Source of the DNA: Medicago truncatula
Taxonomy: Eukaryota; Streptophyta; Magnoliopsida; Fabales; Fabaceae
DNA: 64,000 nucleotides
Assembly (NCBI RefSeq): GCF_003473485.1
Contig: NC_053049.1
Location: 9,610,001 to 9,674,000, forward strand
Reading direction: 5' to 3'
A model generated the notes under the pieces. That model was not told the origin of the DNA. It worked only from the letters and a program-made list of their open reading frames with translations, and did not search any database. The position numbers and the translations under genes were made by a program. Positions within the stretch are counted from its first letter, which is position 1. Each line of letters begins with the position of its first letter. Below, in pieces: positions 44,689 through 56,322 of the stretch.

Positions 44689-46798
44689 CAATAAAGATTT
44701 TATATATCTCTATACCCTATTTTTTCTTCTTCTTTTCTTTGGTACATTCCCTATTTCTATTATATCAAACAAATATCACAACCTAGATGAAAATTTGAAT
44801 CTTGTAGAACTAATTAGTAACTATCTTTAAGATGGTTCACTAGAAGCTACATTTGCTAAAGATGGAGCAATACATTGTCTTAGTGCACCAACATTTTAAA
44901 TAGTCTATACTAAATTGACAATTTGATTCTTATTTGTGATTCTTTGTTGAAATTTGAAGACTCAACTTATTTGCTCCATAAAACCCCTAACAACAAGAGG
45001 TGTCAATGTTGTTGCATCTTTAAACATCAAGGCATGATAACAACAAGAGGTATCACTTTAGCTATATATTAAAAGTCTTTGTAATGGACCTTTTTCACAT
45101 CTCTTTGTTTCCTATCCACCTTGATCTTGAAGCTTTCATAGTATCTAGGTTAGAAAAAAAAGAGTGTTCGTTCGAGTTAAACCTCGGAAGAAACGTAGAC
45201 CATAAGAATTTTGCACCTATTGCAAAACTAGCATTCTTATATGATCTGTACTCTTCAAGTATCGAAATGGATTACATGTATTATGAAAATATGTAGTATA
45301 AAAAGGATAAACTAAGGTCCAGCGTAAACGCTCCAAACAAACAAATACTACTTGAGATCTTCTTACTAAGAAAATCTTATCTTATATCCTCTAATAATGA
45401 AGACTTGGTCACAAAGTATTCGTGTTTCCTATTGTTTGTCCACTCATAACCCAACTATGATAGCAATATTTTTCATCGCAATGAATATAACTTTAAAATG
45501 AAAACTTTTTTTATATGATTAAAATAAAAACTTTGTTGGCAAGCATTCACATATTATTATATATGTAATTCCTCTAAATTATTATATGGTTGAAAGTTTT
45601 CCCTTTGAATAATATTTTTGCTATAATTTAACATGGATACTCCTTTGCTTACCTCTAATAAAATAAAATGAGGATACACACATTAAAAAAAACTACAAAT
45701 TTTGTTTCAGTTAAAATCTCAAAAACTACTAAAGAGAGAGGCCATCTTCCTAGCCTCTTTTCACTATCGGACATTCACCATCCACATACTCTTATTATTA
45801 CTTATTATGCAACCCAATCAATTTCGCATTATATATGCACTAATATAGCAAAAGAAAAATGTTATATGCACCTTTTTTTTTTTTTTTTTTAAATCCAATA
45901 TTCAGGTATAAGATTAATTAATTTGAGAGGTCAATCACATCGCCCACTAGTAAAGGATTCACATCATCTAATGACCAAACATGAAAATTCTAACCCTGAC
46001 AACATGTTTAAGGAGCTGAATCTCTTACTTTGAACCAATACATTACTGATATTTAGAAATAATTGCTAACTAAATAAAACTAGTTTATGTGATCGACATA
46101 TGATTAAGTCTAAAGAAAAATGATAGATTTCATATCGTGATAAATCAAAGATTGAATTTCGACTAAAAAGATAACACTATTTGTGTCTATTACATGAAGG
46201 TAAAAAAACTAGTGTACCTACACGTCCCATTTTCTTGAGTAAGATTCAATATTATTTATTTACTTAGCACTTGAATGAATTTGGTGTAAGAAAAGTATAG
46301 TAAAACGAGTATGCTGTTAACATCCAAGTCCAGCAACTTAGTCTGCTACATTCTTACTAGAAAAGAAAAGTATACTATAAAATTGAAAGACATAATAAAA
46401 AATTAAACAACGTAAATTTTCTGAAACTCCAATTTCAATCTAAAAACAGAATCATGGAAATTGTGACTCTGTTCTTACCTTTCTTCCTAGTGAAGCTTGT
46501 TCTGAAATTAAAGTATTCAAATTCCATTATTACAAGTCGTCTCTTTCAAGCAACGTTCCACTACTACCATCCCTAATCCATTTCTCTTCTACTTTTTTTT
46601 CCCTTTTTCACTCTCTTTTTCTTCGAACACTCACTTCTATACTCATTTCAATCTTCTCCCACACTTCTTCATTGTAATTATATATGCACATTCAATAGCT
46701 TAGAACAAAATTAAGTTTGTTTTTTTCACCCAAAAATCAGAATTTTTTGACATGGTATATTCTAATTAAAAAAGAATTTTTCCCTTTTTTGAAAAACC
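44689..46798. other. Upstream region of the TPR gene
   Basis: AT-rich with no gene to about 46480. From 46550 to 46675 the + strand is strongly CT-rich (CTCTCTTTTTCTTCGAAC and similar), a Y-patch type of plant core promoter or leader. A TATATATG word is at about 46680. Confidence 0.4.
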
Positions 46799-46997
46799 AA
46801 TTTGGAATAATGGGTATGGAGAAATTTTCAATTTTGAATAGTGGGTATGAATAAATTTTCAATTTTGAATAATGGGTATGAAGAAAGCTTAAATTTTGAT
46901 CCATGAATGTGAAAAAAATTCAATTTTGAAACTTGGGTGTGAAGAAAGTTTAAATTTTGAATCATGGGTATGAAGAAATTTTGAATTGTGGGTATTG
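46799..46997 (+). repeat. About six tandem 31-bp repeats before the TPR start codon
   Basis: The consensus AATTTTGAATxATGGGTATG then AAGAAATTTTC repeats with a period of about 31 bp and ends 12 bp before the ATG at 47009. Several units contain ATGGGTATG followed soon by a stop, giving uORFs MGMKKA* and MGMKKF* and a 14-codon one (MGMEKFSILNSGYE*). If this is transcribed leader, scanning ribosomes would meet several AUGs first. Confidence 0.85.
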
Positions 46998-47008
46998 ATT
47001 GTTCAACA

Positions 47009-49966
47009 ATGACAGAGTTAACAGTGAAAACCCCACCTCAAATGCAATCATTTGGTGTTTTCCTCCGTGAACCACCACAGAATGAGTCCACCGATGATGA
47101 TAACCACCGGAACCAATCACCCGCGATGAGGAAAACCATAAAGAAAACAATAATCATTGATGAATCTTCCTTAGAGAATCCTGATTTGGGTCCATTTCTT
47201 CTGAAGATGGCAAGAGATACCATAGCTTCTGGTGAGAATCCAGAAAAGGCTTTGGATTATGCAATTCGGGCATCCAAGTGTTTTGAACGGGTTTTGGGTC
47301 CGGGTGTGGATCTTGCCACGTGTTTACATGTTGTTGCTGCAATTTATTGTAGTTTGGGGAATTTGGATGCGGCTATTGAGGAGTTGGAAAGGTCTATTAT
47401 GTTGTTGGATGTTGAAAACGGGTCGGGTCATGCTATGGTGAAGTTTTCTGGATATATGCAACTTGGTGATACTTATTCTATGACTGGATTGTTGGATAGA
47501 TCCATTCTGTGTTATGAGTCGGGTTTGAAGATTCAAATGGATATTTTGGGTAAGTCCGACCCGAGAGTTGCTGAGACTTGCAGGTAAAGTTATTAACATG
47601 TCTTGTTTTGATGTCTTCACATACACATATATGCAATGTAATGTTACTTTCATAATTATTTTTATGCAAAAATATGACGTAAGATGATATTGATGATGGA
47701 TAAAGAAAGAGGAGATAAGGATAAGAAAGATGAATATTGATGTTTATATATTGATATTTTTATGTTTGTTGGTAATGGTTGTTTGTACTTTTCTTTTTGT
47801 TTTGGTGCACATAGACCATAAGGGCATGTTTAGTGATGTGATTTTAAACTTAGGGGCGAGGGCATCACCTAATTGGGAAATGAGCATTGAAGAAGTCAAT
47901 CAATTTAGTCATTTTCTCAAATTTTGCAGTATAATTTTAGTTTATGCATTTTCTCAAATGTAGTAATTTTAGTACTGGATTGTTGACCATGTGGCTGTGG
48001 TCCATGTAATGCCTTCGGAATCTGCCGTGAATTTGGGCATGGTGAATGGTTACAGATTCTCATGGGAGGAAGTATAACCAAGGAGAATGTTAGAAATTTG
48101 TACTTGTCTTAGTCCATTTTGAAAGGAAAAATAAATTGGACTGCTTAACTATCAATATTGATTTCAATTAAGAGAGTTATGATTTGGTATAGAACCCAAT
48201 TTTTTCATAGAACTCAATTAGAAAATTCATGAGATAGGTGCTTAAATGTATTCCATCTAATTGGTTACCTTTAATGGCAGGTACTTAGCTGAAGCCCATG
48301 TTCAAGCCATGCAATTCGACGATGCAGAGCACTTCTGCAAGAAGACACTGGAAATTCATAGGGAGCATTGCTCACCCGCTTCCCTTACTGAAGCAGCGGA
48401 CCGGCGCCTCATGGCCCTTATCTGTGAAGCAAAGGGAGATTATGAGCCAGCACTCGAGCATCTTGTCCTAGCCAGCATGGCGATGATTGCTAACGGACAA
48501 GATAACGAAGTTGCAGCTATTGATGTTAGCATCGGAGATATTTACTCGTCGCTATCTCGTTTCGACGAAGCTGTCTTCGCCTATCAGAAAGCGCTGACAG
48601 TGTTCAAATCCACCCAGGGTGAAAATCACAGTTCTGTTGCTTTAGTGTACATTCGACTCGCAGATCTTTACTGTAAGACTGGAAAATTACGAGAGTCAAC
48701 GTCCTATTGCGAAAATGCGTTAAGAATATACAGTAAACCTATGCCTGGAATAACCGCCGGAGAGATTGCAAGTGGATTGACTGAAATCTCTGCCATCTAT
48801 GAAGCTCTAAACGAGCCCGAGGAGGCGCTGAAGCTTTTGCAGAAGGCTGTAAAATTATTGGAGGGTATCCCGGGACAATATAGGACAATGGCAGGAATTG
48901 AAGCTCAAATGGGAGTGTTGTTCTACATGGTCGGACGGCATGTGGATGCATGGAAATCTTTTGATAATGCTGTCACCAAGCTGAGAGCCGGTGGGGAGAG
49001 GAAATCTGCATTTTTTGGATTTGTGTTGAACCAGATGGGTTTGGCATGTGTTCAACTGTATAAAATTGAAGAGGCTGCCACACATTTTGAAGAAGCTAGA
49101 GATATATTGGAGAGGGAATATGGAACCTATCATTTGGACACTCTTGGAGTGTATAGCAACCTAGCTGCAACTTATGATGCCTTGGGAAGGTAAACAATTT
49201 TTTTTCTATTTTGTTTACAAAAAATAAAAAAAATTGTTTGCGTTTGTATTGTAAATTCATCGATCTTAATCGCCTGGAGTGAAAATATCATGTAGTAATC
49301 AATCCCGCCCATTGGTTTGAGATTGGACGGTTCATATAACTTATTTGCTAAATCAATTTTAAATGATCTCGACCTTTGACTTAGATCGGATTCTCGGGAT
49401 CAATAGTTGTGTGACGCAGTTACTGCGTCTAAACAAAATTCTAAAGTCACAGGATCCAGATTTCCTGCAGTTAGGGAATCACACATTTGACGTAGTCACA
49501 CAATCTGGTTCATGTACCAAATTACTATTGTAAATTGAGTCCAAAATACAAGTATGAACATGTGTCATTCGATCTTGATCTAGGATTTGTTTTTCATTAT
49601 ATCATTATGCATGTCCCAAGCTCACTTTGACATTGTTTGGTTTCTCGTCTTTCTGTTGTATTGCAAATACATGGACAGTTTGATTGCTTCTCGGTGGATG
49701 AAAATAATTCTCTTTAATGTTATTTTTACAGAGTTGAAGATGCCATTCAGATATTGGAATACATACTCAAAATGAGAGAAGAAAAACTTGGAACTGCAAA
49801 TCCAGATGTTGATGATGAAAAGAAAAGACTGTTTGAGCTTTTGAAAGAAGCCGGCAGAGTTCGAAGTAGAAAGGGAACATCTCTTGAAAACCTTATAGAT
49901 TCAAACTCCTTAAAGATGAAGAAAGAAGCAAGAAGGAAACGGGGTGCATTTGGTTTTAGAACTTAG
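47009..49966 (+). CDS. KLCR: Kinesin light chain-related TPR protein (KLCR/CMU type)
   Basis: Three exons, 47009-47583, 48281-49189 and 49732-49966, are joined within Arg codons (AG|G, AG|A), giving 572 residues. The start is the first in-frame ATG after a stop at 46982-46984. The N-terminal 60 residues are polar and likely disordered. A long TPR array then begins at about residue 60 (LGPFLLKMARDTIASGENPE) and ends near 520, with repeats such as ALDYAIRASKCFERVLGPG, ALEHLVLASMAMIANG, AVFAYQKALTVFKSTQGENH and AATHFEEARDILEREYG. The tail is basic (KKEARRKRGAFGFRT). This is the plant KLCR family, also known as cellulose synthase-microtubule uncoupling proteins, which bind and laterally stabilise cortical microtubules. 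Plant KLCRs are usually about 600-660 residues, so this one is slightly short at the N-terminus. The gene converges with the 225-residue gene at 50359. Confidence 0.95.
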
Positions 49967-49969
49967 AGA

Positions 49970-51170
49970 GGTCTAGTTCTTTACCCCCAAAAATTATCTC
50001 TTATTTTGAACATGTGAGAATTTGTTGAGATTTTAGATTCGAAGAAGCTTCCTTGTTCCTATATATTTTAACATAATCCAAGTTTCACATGATTTTTTTT
50101 TTCTGGCACATGTGAGGAAATGAATGGTGATTATAAACTCCTTTTGTTTCCCTTTCTCTTGTTTCTTGCTGATTGTCTTAAGGTTATATTAGTATATTTT
50201 AAAATGAACAAAATAGAATGAAGTTTTCATGTTAACAGAGGAAAAGAGCTTGAGTTCAAATTAGTATTCAAGTAACAGCTATGTAATGACATAAAAAATA
50301 AAGGACCTTCTACATTGATAACCTTATTCAATTGCAAAGACCCCATCTGTTTGTTCCTCTAACCAGTCCAAACATTCAACACAAGTCTCCTCATCTCATC
50401 CGCCATGAAATCCATCATATGTGCCATACGCACATCTTTCTCATACTGAAACTTAATAAACTCAATCAGCTCCTGGTCCAACTCCTTCACCTTCAACTTA
50501 CTCTTAATAGTCTCAGCAACATACATATCATAGCATCTCTTCAATAGCTCTTGCTCATCCAACGGAACATACTGAGAAGCTGGGAGATAACAACTTTCAA
50601 CCTCAGCTATCTCATTCTCCAGCTTTTTCTCCAGCAACACAATCTGACCACGGTGGTAAGCGATAACTGCTTCAATCTCTGCCATCCGCCTCTTCATCAC
50701 ATTCCATAACTCGGCTTTCTTCTGAAAATCATCGAGGATTTGAGACCCTTCTTTGGATTTGAGAAAGGAACAGAACTTCATCATTGTCGTGGGAGTACAT
50801 TTACTGTTTTGAGCCCAGAAACCACGTTGAATCGCCAAGGTGATCACGGTGTCACAGACAATGTTGCTACTGATAAGAGTAATTGTCTTCACATTATCGA
50901 TGAAACTCCTTGTGGTTATGAAGTGTTTTGCGAGCTCGGTTATTGTCCAGGTTTGAACTGGAATGCTAGTGTTCTCCAAGGGCAGGAGGACAAGCCTTAG
51001 ATCTTCAGAGAGATCATTGCATGCTGTACCTGCCATGAGTTATGCTGTTGTGTGTAAATGGAAAGCGAAAAAGAATATAAGAAGGCGATCTTATGAGAGA
51101 GACAGATTAGATTATGGACAAACTGTTCAATATTTTAGGCATTGAGTTACACATATTCTAACTTGGGAAG
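49970..51170. repeat. Triplicated unit, copy 1 (intact)
   Basis: The unit holds TPR 3'-flank sequence (TAACATAATCCAAGTTTCAC at about 50070), the intact 225-residue gene, and its upstream tail (ATTCTAACTTGGGAAGTGGA at about 51155, then CAAATCTAAAAAACGTGTGC). Copies 2 and 3 preserve different parts of it. Confidence 0.85.
50359..51036 (-). CDS. Unrecognised 225-residue protein, founder of a local triplication
   Basis: A single exon runs from ATG at 51036 to TAG at 50359. I do not recognise the family. The N-terminal half (MAGTACNDLSEDLRLVLLPL, then IPVQTWTITELAKHFITTRS) is mixed alpha/beta in look. The middle (about 115-150, WNVMKRRMAEIEAVIAYHRG then QIVLLEKKLENEIAEVES) has heptad spacing typical of a coiled coil. 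The C-terminus is helical and charged (VKELDQELIEFIKFQYEKDV). There is no signal peptide or membrane segment. It is convergent with the KLCR gene, 390 bp away. Two degraded copies lie downstream (52602-52832 and 55840-56040), which suggests a lineage-restricted gene. It could be non-functional despite its open frame. An in-frame shadow on the opposite strand is ignored. Confidence 0.75.
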   Translation of the reverse strand: MAGTACNDLSEDLRLVLLPLENTSIPVQTWTITELAKHFITTRSFIDNVKTITLISSNIVCDTVITLAIQRGFWAQNSKCTPTTMMKFCSFLKSKEGSQILDDFQKKAELWNVMKRRMAEIEAVIAYHRGQIVLLEKKLENEIAEVESCYLPASQYVPLDEQELLKRCYDMYVAETIKSKLKVKELDQELIEFIKFQYEKDVRMAHMMDFMADEMRRLVLNVWTG

Positions 51171-52359
51171 TGGAAGTGTCGCATACTAGGTTAACTATAG
51201 GGTCCAACTTTTACACTTATCAATAAATTTAATTAAATGCAAATCTAAAAAACGTGTGCATTTTCAAATAGCTTGTTTTTTTTTCTTTTCTACAGATTCT
51301 GCATAATTAAAAGCATAATTTAAGAGTACACTACACAGATTCTTCTACATATCAGTAGTACACTGTACTGCATAATTTAATCAAAAGCTTGATTTGCAAT
51401 AAACCTGAAATGTTGTGTTCCAATGTACACAACGTAATTATTAGTTTGCAAAATTGCAATGTTGTGGCTTCATGAAATTCATTCACTATTACCATATTCA
51501 TATGTACACAACACAGCGTTACATACCTAAAAGGCTAAAAGCCTAAAACCATAACCAGATGCTTGCAATGTCAAGTGCTTCATGAAATTCATTCACAAGA
51601 CTAATGTAGCATAAACATGAAAGTTGGATCACTTTCAATACAGAACATATAATACCATAGCATTTAGCAATAATTATTCTGAATTAGGGTTTGGAAAATT
51701 AAAATTAGGGATTATCAACAATTCTAAATTGCGGTTTGGAATTTGAATAATCAACTCATTCACCCATTAACAAATAACAACCATCATTAATAAAATAGAA
51801 CAAATAACATAGAATTAGAACAAACCTGGAGGAGAGTGGAGAGGAGAAAGAATGAAAATGAAGGCAGACTGAGAGTTGAGAGAGGGAGTCAGGGGGGAGA
51901 AGCAAAGGAGGGAGAGTCGCTGGTAGAAAAGGAGAAGAGTTCTTCACGCGCCGAAAAAATAGAAACAAAACACTTGATTTTTTTTAGCCGTTAAAAAAAA
52001 TCACAACTCGGGTTCACCATACATATTTTGTTGAGGAAATGTTTTGCAGCTTTTAAAAATCTAGATACAAATTTAACATATATGTTTCCATTGCTTACAT
52101 AGACCGGTAAGAATATAAGTTGAAATTGCGCAAGTGAATATTATTCAAATTTCAAAGTGACTTCCGGTACATACATAAGATGCTTTGGTTCTCATGGGTT
52201 ACATAGGGAATCAAAGTCGAGCTATATAGATAGATAGAAAGATAACATGCATAAAGGTACTTAACATAACAAGTGATGGCCATTTTCTTAATCTAACGAC
52301 CTATAACCGCCCTAAAGTTGGTCGTAGAGAATCCAAGTTCTCTCTTATTCCCCTGGGTT
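51171..52359. other. Intergenic between triplicated units
   Basis: AT-rich. At 51440-51600 a CATGAAATTCATTCAC word occurs twice. A purine-rich tract at 51825-51920 gives an open minus frame (51756-51968) of low complexity. No gene is supported. Confidence 0.4.
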
Positions 52360-52998
52360 TAGGTTTTAGATTGGAAGAAGCCTCCCTGTTCCTATATATT
52401 TTAACATAATCCAAGTTTCACATGATTTAATTTTGATCGAAAAATAAGAAAGAGGGGAAATAGATCTCCATTCTTTAGGAGTATAAATTTTCTCCTATCA
52501 ATGAGTTTGATTCCATATTTGTTAGCATTGTCTGCAACATACTACATTATTTTCTAATTGCATTATTTTCTCCTAGAGTATAAGAGCTTAAGGAACTAGA
52601 AAGAGTACAACTAATTGAGTCCAGAAACCATGTTGAATTATACATCGTAAGGGACAACTTTCATATTGATAAAAGTGATTGTTTTGACATTTTTTATTAA
52701 ACTCTCTGTTATAAAGTTTCGTGCTAGCTCGGTTGTTGTCCAAGTTTGAACTGGAATGCCGGTCATGTACTCCAAGTGTTGGAGGACCCGTCTTAGATCT
52801 TCAGAGAGATCCTTATAGGCAGTACCTGCCATTGCAATAGAGAAATGAGTGATGTTGTTCTTGATGTGTAGAACGAAGAGGCAAACAGAAGAGTATAAGA
52901 AGGTTACACATATTCTAACTTGGGAAGTGGAAGTATCGCATAATTTAACTTTAGGGTCCAACTTTACACTTATCAATAATTTTAGGTAAATGCAAATC
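52360..52998. repeat. Triplicated unit, copy 2 (left part)
   Basis: It retains the TPR 3'-flank block (TAACATAATCCAAGTTTCAC at about 52408), a shortened 225-residue gene, and the upstream tail (ATTCTAACTTGGGAAGTGGA at about 52912). The tail is interrupted at 52999 by the Mutator-like element and resumes at 54332. Confidence 0.85.
52602..52832 (-). pseudogene. Truncated copy of the 225-residue gene
   Basis: From ATG at 52832 it reads MAGTAYKDLSEDLRRVLQHL then IPVQTWTTTELARNFITESL, close to the intact protein. It hits a stop after about 64 codons (…KVVPYDV*), where a deletion of about ten codons has occurred. The distal part of the gene is missing. Confidence 0.85.
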
Positions 52999-54331
52999 GA
53001 GTAATACCTTAAATTCGTCCTTGAATTTTCACCAATCAATCAAATTCGTCCATGAATTTTGCGAAATATCTATTTAGTCCCCGAATTTACAAAATTTCAA
53101 TCAAATCGGTTCCTCCGTGATGTGTGAATGGTTTGTTTAAATAGTACTGATTTTGTCTTTTGATTGTATAAGATGATGGTGAAAATTGTAAATTTTTTGT
53201 GTGGGTTGATGAAGCTGAAGAACTAAGTTATTTTAAAAACAATGGTGCTGATCATGGAAGAAATGCAAGGTTGATGGAGAAGCCACAGGATAATGTCAGA
53301 GAATGTTGATTGAGTTGTAATGAAAAGATGTTGTCAATGAATGAATCCAACCCTTCTGTCGAAAAAATTCAATCAAATTGGTCCTTCTATTGTATGTCTA
53401 TCCATCGTATCGATCCCCAAATTAGTGAAAATACCATCAAATAAGTCCTTGAATTTTCACAACATATATCACTGTGATCCTTGGTGCATACATTTGCTGA
53501 ACAAACTAAAAAGTAAAAGACAGACACTTTGATTGTAAAAAGACAGACATTTGTTGCATATCATCATAAATATATATTTGATGTTCATAAATCATTACAT
53601 AGCCAAAAAAATAACATTACATAGCCATCAAGTCATTTAATGTTCTTGAGTCATTACATATCCAAAAAAACATAAATTAAACAAGTCCAAAAAGCATTAA
53701 CGAAACTAGTCCAAAAACATAATTTAAACAAGCATCACTACTTTGGAAATCCTGAAGTTGGAATAAACTCCATGTATTGAGGTTGTGTAGAAGCGGATGA
53801 CCCGTAATTTGGATTTGGAACTCTAATAACTCTAGGAGCAATTGGATTTTGTGGAGCAGGACCCCTCAGTGGTGTTTGTTTATGCCTGTCATTTGAAATC
53901 ACTGGTCATCTCATGCCATATATCCTTGTATCCATTCCCTGCAAATAAAATCTATCATATCAGCCCTTAAATTATAACAATATCCATCAAATTAGTCCTT
54001 AAATTATGACAATAAGTGTTAAATTGATCCTTATAATAGAGGGGTATAATTGGAAACACAGAAGAAAAAAAAATGACACTGAAAAGTTAAATCTCGAATT
54101 TTTACCATTTCCATCAAATTAGTCCTTGTACACGTGGCTGCCTTGTTGACACGTGTACATGACAACACAACATGCAAGAAGACACATCATCACCACTAAC
54201 GAAGCTTTTAGACGGAGGGACCATTTTGATGGACGTCTGTAAAATTCAGGGATTAAATAGATATTTCACAAAATTCAGGGACGAATTTAGCTAATTGATG
54301 AAGATTCAAGGACGAATTATAAGTATTACTC
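52999..54331. mobile_element. 1.33-kb Mutator-like element, perfect 10-bp duplication
   Basis: Terminal inverted repeats of about 100 bp: left GAGTAATACCTTAAATTCGT, right reversed GAGTAATACTTATAATTCGT. A perfect 10-bp duplication AATGCAAATC lies at 52989-52998 and 54332-54341, inside triplicated unit 2, so the uninterrupted sequence is known from unit 1. Within it, 53738-53940 on the minus strand encodes a protein tail (below). Confidence 0.9.
53738..53940 (-). pseudogene. Carried protein C-terminus inside the Mutator-like element
   Basis: The minus strand reads …PVISNDRHKQTPLRGPAPQN, then PIAPRVIRVPNPNYGSSAST and QPQYMEFIPTSGFPK, ending at TAG (53738). A TGA precedes the fragment in frame where Trp might be expected. 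The Pro-rich tail is protein-like and not random, and is either the end of a lost transposase or a captured host fragment. I cannot name it. Confidence 0.45.
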
Positions 54332-54685
54332 AATGCAAATCTAAATAAACGTGTGCATTTTCAAATGTGTTCTTTGTAATTTAACTTTAGGGTCCAATGT
54401 GTACACTTATCAACTTTATATATCTTTGGCTTGTATTTCAAAGATAATTTTTTTTCTTGGGTTCCTTAAATAATGTTTTTAAAACACTTGTTAGCAAGAC
54501 CTTTTATTATATTAATTATTTAAGGTACCAACAAAAAGAAATTTTGATACTAGTAATTAGGGGTGAGAATATGTTAGGCTACCCAACATAGGCCTATGAC
54601 TTGACCTATTTAAAGCCTAATTTGATCTCACATGTTTAATAAAATAGGTCATGCAAAAAAAGCCTATTAGACACGTCACACAGGC

Positions 54686-54688
<3 letters not shown>

Positions 54689-54741
<53 letters not shown>
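54689..54741. repeat. (TA)n microsatellite
   Basis: About 26 TA units. It lies between triplicated units 2 and 3, beside a TAGGCCTATTT-type palindromic patch. Confidence 0.95.
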
Positions 54742-54744
<3 letters not shown>

Positions 54745-54864
54745 CTTCACACAATTTGATTATTTAGTTATATTGTGTTGGTGTGCTTAGACTTTCATAA
54801 GATTTGACCTATTTAGTATTAGGCATATTAGTGTCACTTAACTAGTCTATCTTCAAAAATAGAC

Positions 54865-56050
54865 TGGTTCTTTACCCAAAAAATGGTCTTTTCTATTTTG
54901 AACATGTAAGAGTTTGTTAAGGTTTTAGATTGGAAGAAGCCTCCTTTTTCCTATACATTTTAACATAATCCAAGTTTCACATGATTTTCTGGCACATGAA
55001 TTAATTTTGATGAAAAAAGGAGAGAGAGGGGAAATGAATGGTGATTATAAACTCATTTTGTTTCCCTTTCTCTTGTTTCTTGCTGATTGTCTTATTTTTC
55101 AAGCAGCTCCTTTATATCCATTTTCTCTGAAGTAGTAGCAGTAAAACAAACCTTGTAGTGCTAACATTCATAACAGGCTCAATGAAAGAAGACCATGCAT
55201 ATTTGACCTGAGAATTAGTAACATACTTCAATTACTAAAGGCCAGGGGACAAGGGATAGTTGAAGAAAAAGAAAACTTATATACATATAACTAAACCTTT
55301 TCCAAGTCAAATTTACTACCTTAAACATAAGTTGCAGCTTGTGTTGCTACAACACAAAACTAAATTTCTATCAAGACAGTGATATTTAAAATTTCATAAA
55401 TATACATAAACCTATATCTAAAAAGAACTATTTTAGCCAAATGTTAACATTTTTAAAGATTAAATTATGAATATTCATTTCTAATATCAAATAGATCTTC
55501 ATATATTTCTTAAGTTTTTTGTTTATTTGTTTCGGTATTTTATGACAAAACTGAATCACTAAATAAAATTCTTATTTTGAAAAATTGAAAGAACGAAATG
55601 AGTTATAACTTTTTTCCTTTTAATAAACTAGAATCTAAATTTGTCAGCATCATCATCCGCAATATAACTAAATTAACCATGATGTAATGACAAACAAAAA
55701 AAAGTGCATTCTACATATTACAACATTTTTTAATTGCAAGATTGGAAAAAAGCAAACATGAAACATGTTGCATGGTTCTCCTGGAGATTAAGGAACTAGA
55801 AAGAGTGCATCATACACAAAAGCTCCAATTCAACAAATTGGACAGACTCCATCTGTTTTGTTCCTCTCATCAATCCAAACTTTCAACCAGTTCATGATTC
55901 AACTCCCTCACTTTCTCTTCTCCACTCTCAATAGTCTCATCAACATACATTTTAGAGCATCACTTCAATAACTCTTTGTTCATCCAATGGAACATACTTA
56001 ACCAGGCACATATAACAACTCTCACCAACATCAACTACTTACATTTCTAA
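54865..56050. repeat. Triplicated unit, copy 3
   Basis: It contains the TPR 3'-flank block including TTCTTTACCCAAAAAATGG and CTTGTTTCTTGCTGATTGTC (54870-55095), which copy 1 also has at 49978-50177. A diverged stretch follows, then the 3' end of the 225-residue gene at 55840-56040. Confidence 0.8.
55840..56040 (-). pseudogene. 3' remnant of the 225-residue gene
   Basis: Blocks such as CCATCTGTTTTGTTCCTCT, AATAGTCTCATCAACATACAT and CATCCAATGGAACATACT match the end of the intact gene at 50345-50575, with deletions that destroy the frame. Confidence 0.75.
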
Positions 56051-56322
56051 ATATGATAATATGCATCAAAATAATAATTTATGATCTAAAAAATAACAGA
56101 TAATAACCTCAATTAAGATCGTATCAAAACATAAATTAACCTCAAAAGAAATAACATAAAAACTAAGATAATCTTAATCTATTTGTCCCACAATTAGATC
56201 ATGTCAGAAACACTAAACTATCTCTTATTAAAAAAAATGCATTCCTTTCAACAAAAAAAAAATAATGAGCTCCCCTCGCTTTCTATGAGTGATGCAATTG
56301 ATTGCGGTTTGAGAAGTTAAGA

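Noticed and set aside
46988..47008. Upstream extension of the KLCR protein by seven codons (GTG start)
   Set aside because: It would need a GTG initiator. The first in-frame ATG is at 47009, after a stop at 46982.
50740..51145. Plus-strand frames opposite the 225-residue gene
   Set aside because: Shadow frames. The minus frame is longer and is the one preserved in the downstream copies.
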